Shown here one piece after another: positions 14,240 through 15,963 of a stretch of DNA of 15,963 nucleotides. Each line of letters starts with the position of its first letter. Position 1 is the first letter of the stretch. The position numbers and the translations under genes are program-made. The notes beneath the pieces are model-generated. The model worked only from the letters and a program-made list of their open reading frames with translations. It did no database searches and had not been told where the DNA came from. The DNA comes from Thermoplasmatales archaeon (GTDB lineage Archaea > Thermoplasmatota > Thermoplasmata > Methanomassiliicoccales > Methanomethylophilaceae): NCBI GenBank assembly GCA_012522645.1, contig JAAYKC010000039.1, forward strand, positions 1 through 15,963, given 5' to 3'.

Positions 14240-14881
14240 TTATCTCTCAAGATCTTCCAGGCGTTTCCTGAGATTCCTGATCTCGTTCTCAAGTTCTGAG
14301 AATTTCTCTTTCACAGGGTCCGGCAGGTCATCATGCCTCAGTGCCATCTCGACAGAGACGCCCCTGCGCTTGGTTATCTTGCCAGGTACGCCTACGACGG
14401 TGCAGTCGTCCGGCACATCCTTGACCACCACAGAACCGGCTCCTATCCGGACATTGTTCCCGATACGTATGTCCCCGAGGACAGTTGCGTTGGCGCCTAT
14501 CACGACGTTGTTCCCTATCGTGGGGTGTCTTTTGCCCTTGCTGGTCGAGACTCCGCCCAGGGTGACGCCCTGGTATATCATGACGCAATCGCCTATCACG
14601 GCGGTCTCCCCTATCACGACCCCTGTCGCATGATCTATGAAGAATGATCTCCCTATGGCGGCACCGGGGTGTATATCGGCTCCCGTGGTCACGTGGGCCT
14701 TGTAGTTTATGGCCCTCGCCTCCTTCTTCCTGCCCTGCACCCAAAGGTCATGGCTCTCCCTGTACATCGCCACCGCGTGCAGTCCGGTGTGATAGTTTAT
14801 GGCGTCTTCCTCATCTATGATGGCCGGGTCCAATTCCATTACCACGGCCAGATCCTCGGGGCGTATTCTCATATCATTCAT
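14240..14881 (-). CDS. cysE: Serine O-acetyltransferase
   Basis: CysE acetylates serine with acetyl-CoA, the first step of cysteine synthesis. The 213-residue protein is of the short type (as in Bacillus, about 215), with a reduced N-terminal helical domain (1-65), a left-handed beta-helix of hexapeptide repeats (about 66-165) and a charged coiled-coil tail (190-213). Catalytic residues match those of the E. coli enzyme by spacing: D69 in ADIHP and H84 in DHATGVVIGETA. HPTIG at 119-123 is also conserved. The tail is not the typical C-terminal Ile that binds CysK in bacterial cysteine synthase complexes; it ends LEDLER. The ATG overlaps the cysK TGA (ATGA at 14878-14881), giving translational coupling. 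Confidence 0.94.
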   Translation of the reverse strand: MNDMRIRPEDLAVVMELDPAIIDEEDAINYHTGLHAVAMYRESHDLWVQGRKKEARAINYKAHVTTGADIHPGAAIGRSFFIDHATGVVIGETAVIGDCVMIYQGVTLGGVSTSKGKRHPTIGNNVVIGANATVLGDIRIGNNVRIGAGSVVVKDVPDDCTVVGVPGKITKRRGVSVEMALRHDDLPDPVKEKFSELENEIRNLRKRLEDLER

Positions 14882-15783
14882 TCGAACATCCCTGTGCTTA
14901 TATATCTGTCTCCGCGGTCCGGCAGGATGGCCAATATCTTCCTGCCCCTGACCTCCGATGCCATGTTCAAAGCGGCATGCACGGCGGCACCTGAGGATAT
15001 GCCTGCGAATATCCCCTCTTCCTTCGCCAGCCTCACTGCGGTCCTGACGGCATCATCCGTGGAGACGGTCACAACCTCTTTGATGAATTCCTTGCGGTAG
15101 TTCCCGGGCACGAAATCGGCACCTATGCCCTGTATGCCGTGACGGCCGTGCGTACCCTTGGTTATCATGGGGCTCTCAGCCGGCTCCACGCCTACCACGA
15201 ATGCCTTCGATCCGTAGAGCCTCAGTCCCTCACCTATCCCGGATGCGGTGCCTCCGGTGCCGATCCCCGCCACCACAGCATAGACATCCGGGACCTGTTC
15301 CAGTATCTCCTTCGCCGTACCGGTCACATGCGCTTTGCTGTTCGCCGGATTGGAGAATTGCCTGAGGATGATGCCGTTCCTCTCTGCGGCCAGCTCATCC
15401 GCCTTCTCTATCGACCCGGTCATGCCCTCGGAACCCGGGGTCAGAACGACCTCTGCTCCGTAAGCCGTCATCAGGCTGATCCGCTCGGCGCTCATGGTGT
15501 CCGGCATGACGATGACCGCCCGATATCCCTCGGCCGCGGCCAGCATGGATATGCTTATGCCGGTGTTCCCTGAAGTGGGCTCGATGATGGTACCTCCGGG
15601 ACGGATGAGGCCTTTTGCCTCTGCGTCCCGGAGCATCGATAAAGCGGCCCTGTCCTTCCCGGAACCGCTGGGGTTGGCACCCTCGATCTTAACGAGGACC
15701 TTGGATGCCAGTCCGGCCGAGAGATTCCTCAGCTCGATGACCGGCGTGTTCCCTATGAGACCCGCTATGCCGTTCCCGATCAT
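14878..15783 (-). CDS. cysK: Cysteine synthase (O-acetylserine sulfhydrylase)
   Basis: CysK is a fold-type II PLP enzyme that makes cysteine from O-acetylserine and sulfide. The 301 residues match the family. The PLP lysine is K43 in SGSGKDRA, the substrate loop is TSGNTG (70-75), the PLP-phosphate loop GTGGTASG (175-182), and SSGAA (263-267) holds the pyridine-nitrogen serine. The motif before the lysine is SGSGKDR rather than the usual TGSFKDR or SVKDR; some archaeal and CBS-like members vary here, so a related O-phosphoserine sulfhydrylase role cannot be excluded, although the adjacent cysE favours O-acetylserine. It lies 22 bp after tbp with no room for a promoter, and its Shine-Dalgarno GAGGAG lies in a hairpin. 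Confidence 0.94.
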   Translation of the reverse strand: MIGNGIAGLIGNTPVIELRNLSAGLASKVLVKIEGANPSGSGKDRAALSMLRDAEAKGLIRPGGTIIEPTSGNTGISISMLAAAEGYRAVIVMPDTMSAERISLMTAYGAEVVLTPGSEGMTGSIEKADELAAERNGIILRQFSNPANSKAHVTGTAKEILEQVPDVYAVVAGIGTGGTASGIGEGLRLYGSKAFVVGVEPAESPMITKGTHGRHGIQGIGADFVPGNYRKEFIKEVVTVSTDDAVRTAVRLAKEEGIFAGISSGAAVHAALNMASEVRGRKILAILPDRGDRYISTGMFE

Positions 15784-15788
15784 ATCAG

Positions 15789-15803
15789 CTCCTCTGAGAG
15801 GAG
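15789..15803 (-). promoter_or_regulatory. Hairpin covering the cysK Shine-Dalgarno
   Basis: In the minus-strand mRNA CTCCTC-TCA-GAGGAG forms a 6-bp hairpin with a three-base loop, followed by CTGAT and the cysK ATG. The 3' arm GAGGAG is the cysK ribosome binding site, so folding would hide it. The element fills most of the 22-bp gap after the tbp stop. Confidence 0.55.
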
Positions 15804-15805
15804 GA

Positions 15806-15963
15806 TCAGGACATCAGGCCGACAGCCCTGAGCTCCGCGGCTATCTTGTCAACGGCACGCACTACGTCCGGAGGGATCTTCGCCCCTGTGCATACCATCT
15901 TGCCGGATCCGAACAGAAGGACCACGACCTTGGGGTCATCCAGTCTGTAGACCAGGCCGGGGA
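15806..15963 (-). CDS. tbp: TATA-binding protein, C-terminal part (partial)
   Basis: The minus-strand frame entering at the window edge gives 51 residues from PGLVYRLDDPKVVVLLFGSG to AVGLMS and a TGA. GLVYRL-(x)-PK, the FGSGKMVCTGAK strand and the amphipathic helix AVDKIAAELRAVG match the second half of a TBP repeat, and the immediate stop places it as the C-terminal repeat. TBP recognises TATA boxes and recruits TFB and RNA polymerase. Archaeal TBPs often end in a short acidic tail, absent here. Most of the gene is outside the window. It is the upstream neighbour of cysK in the same direction. Confidence 0.92.
   Translation of the reverse strand, partial: PGLVYRLDDPKVVVLLFGSGKMVCTGAKIPPDVVRAVDKIAAELRAVGLMS

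Noticed and set aside
1..15963. CRISPR arrays, insertion sequences or prophage
   Set aside because: No regularly spaced direct repeats, transposase or phage genes were seen; codon use looks even across the genes.

Overview
The window reads as a chromosomal segment of an archaeon, most likely of the Thermoplasmata and within them of a Methanomassiliicoccales-like lineage; the lineage call is inference. Archaeal signatures seen directly are a TATA-binding protein end, an Orc1/Cdc6 initiator, a small replication factor C subunit, a TtuA/Ncs6-type tRNA thiolase, a COG1325-like RNA-binding protein start, and TATA boxes about 20-30 bases upstream of many start codons, a spacing that implies leaderless or nearly leaderless mRNAs. 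The DNA is moderately GC-rich with heavy use of AGG (Arg) and ATA (Ile). Formate-tetrahydrofolate ligase and the CysK/CysE pair show bacterial-type folate C1 and cysteine metabolism.

Layout. 1-2165 is the loosest part: the start of an RNA-binding protein (minus), a tRNA-Ile(GAU) sharing a TATA element with it, an epoxyqueuosine reductase-like two-[4Fe-4S] protein (minus), a 375-bp gene-free stretch holding several inverted repeats, a 44-residue rubredoxin (minus) and a 59-residue unknown protein with a strong Shine-Dalgarno (minus). 2166-6315 is a plus-strand operon joined by two ATGA overlaps: fhs, an Hsp70-like ATPase without the C-terminal lid, and a Sel1-repeat protein. 6390-7622 is a PaaK-type aryl-CoA ligase with its own promoter, abutting tail to tail with rfcS. 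From a divergent promoter region at about 8617-8653 run rfcS (minus) and NIF3-like plus cdc6/orc1 (plus). ttuA (plus) then overlaps a radical SAM gene (minus) tail to tail by 14 bp.

11775-15963 is otherwise all minus strand. Read in transcription order it is tbp (3' end), cysK, cysE, then cysS from its own TATA box, then the radical SAM gene overlapping cysS by 16 bp. CysE and CysK make cysteine from serine and CysS charges it to tRNA. Cysteine is also the usual ultimate sulfur source for Fe-S proteins and tRNA thiolation, so several neighbours (TtuA, the radical SAM protein, rubredoxin, the Fe-S reductase) are consumers of this pathway.

The item most worth following is the fhs-Hsp70-Sel1 operon: a lidless Hsp70 with no DnaJ or GrpE beside it, translationally coupled to a regular 36-residue-repeat scaffold protein. 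Other notable points are a hairpin that would pair with the cysK Shine-Dalgarno, two convergent gene ends with no intergenic space, a four-cysteine tail on the radical SAM protein, and two small genes (rubredoxin and the 59-residue protein).
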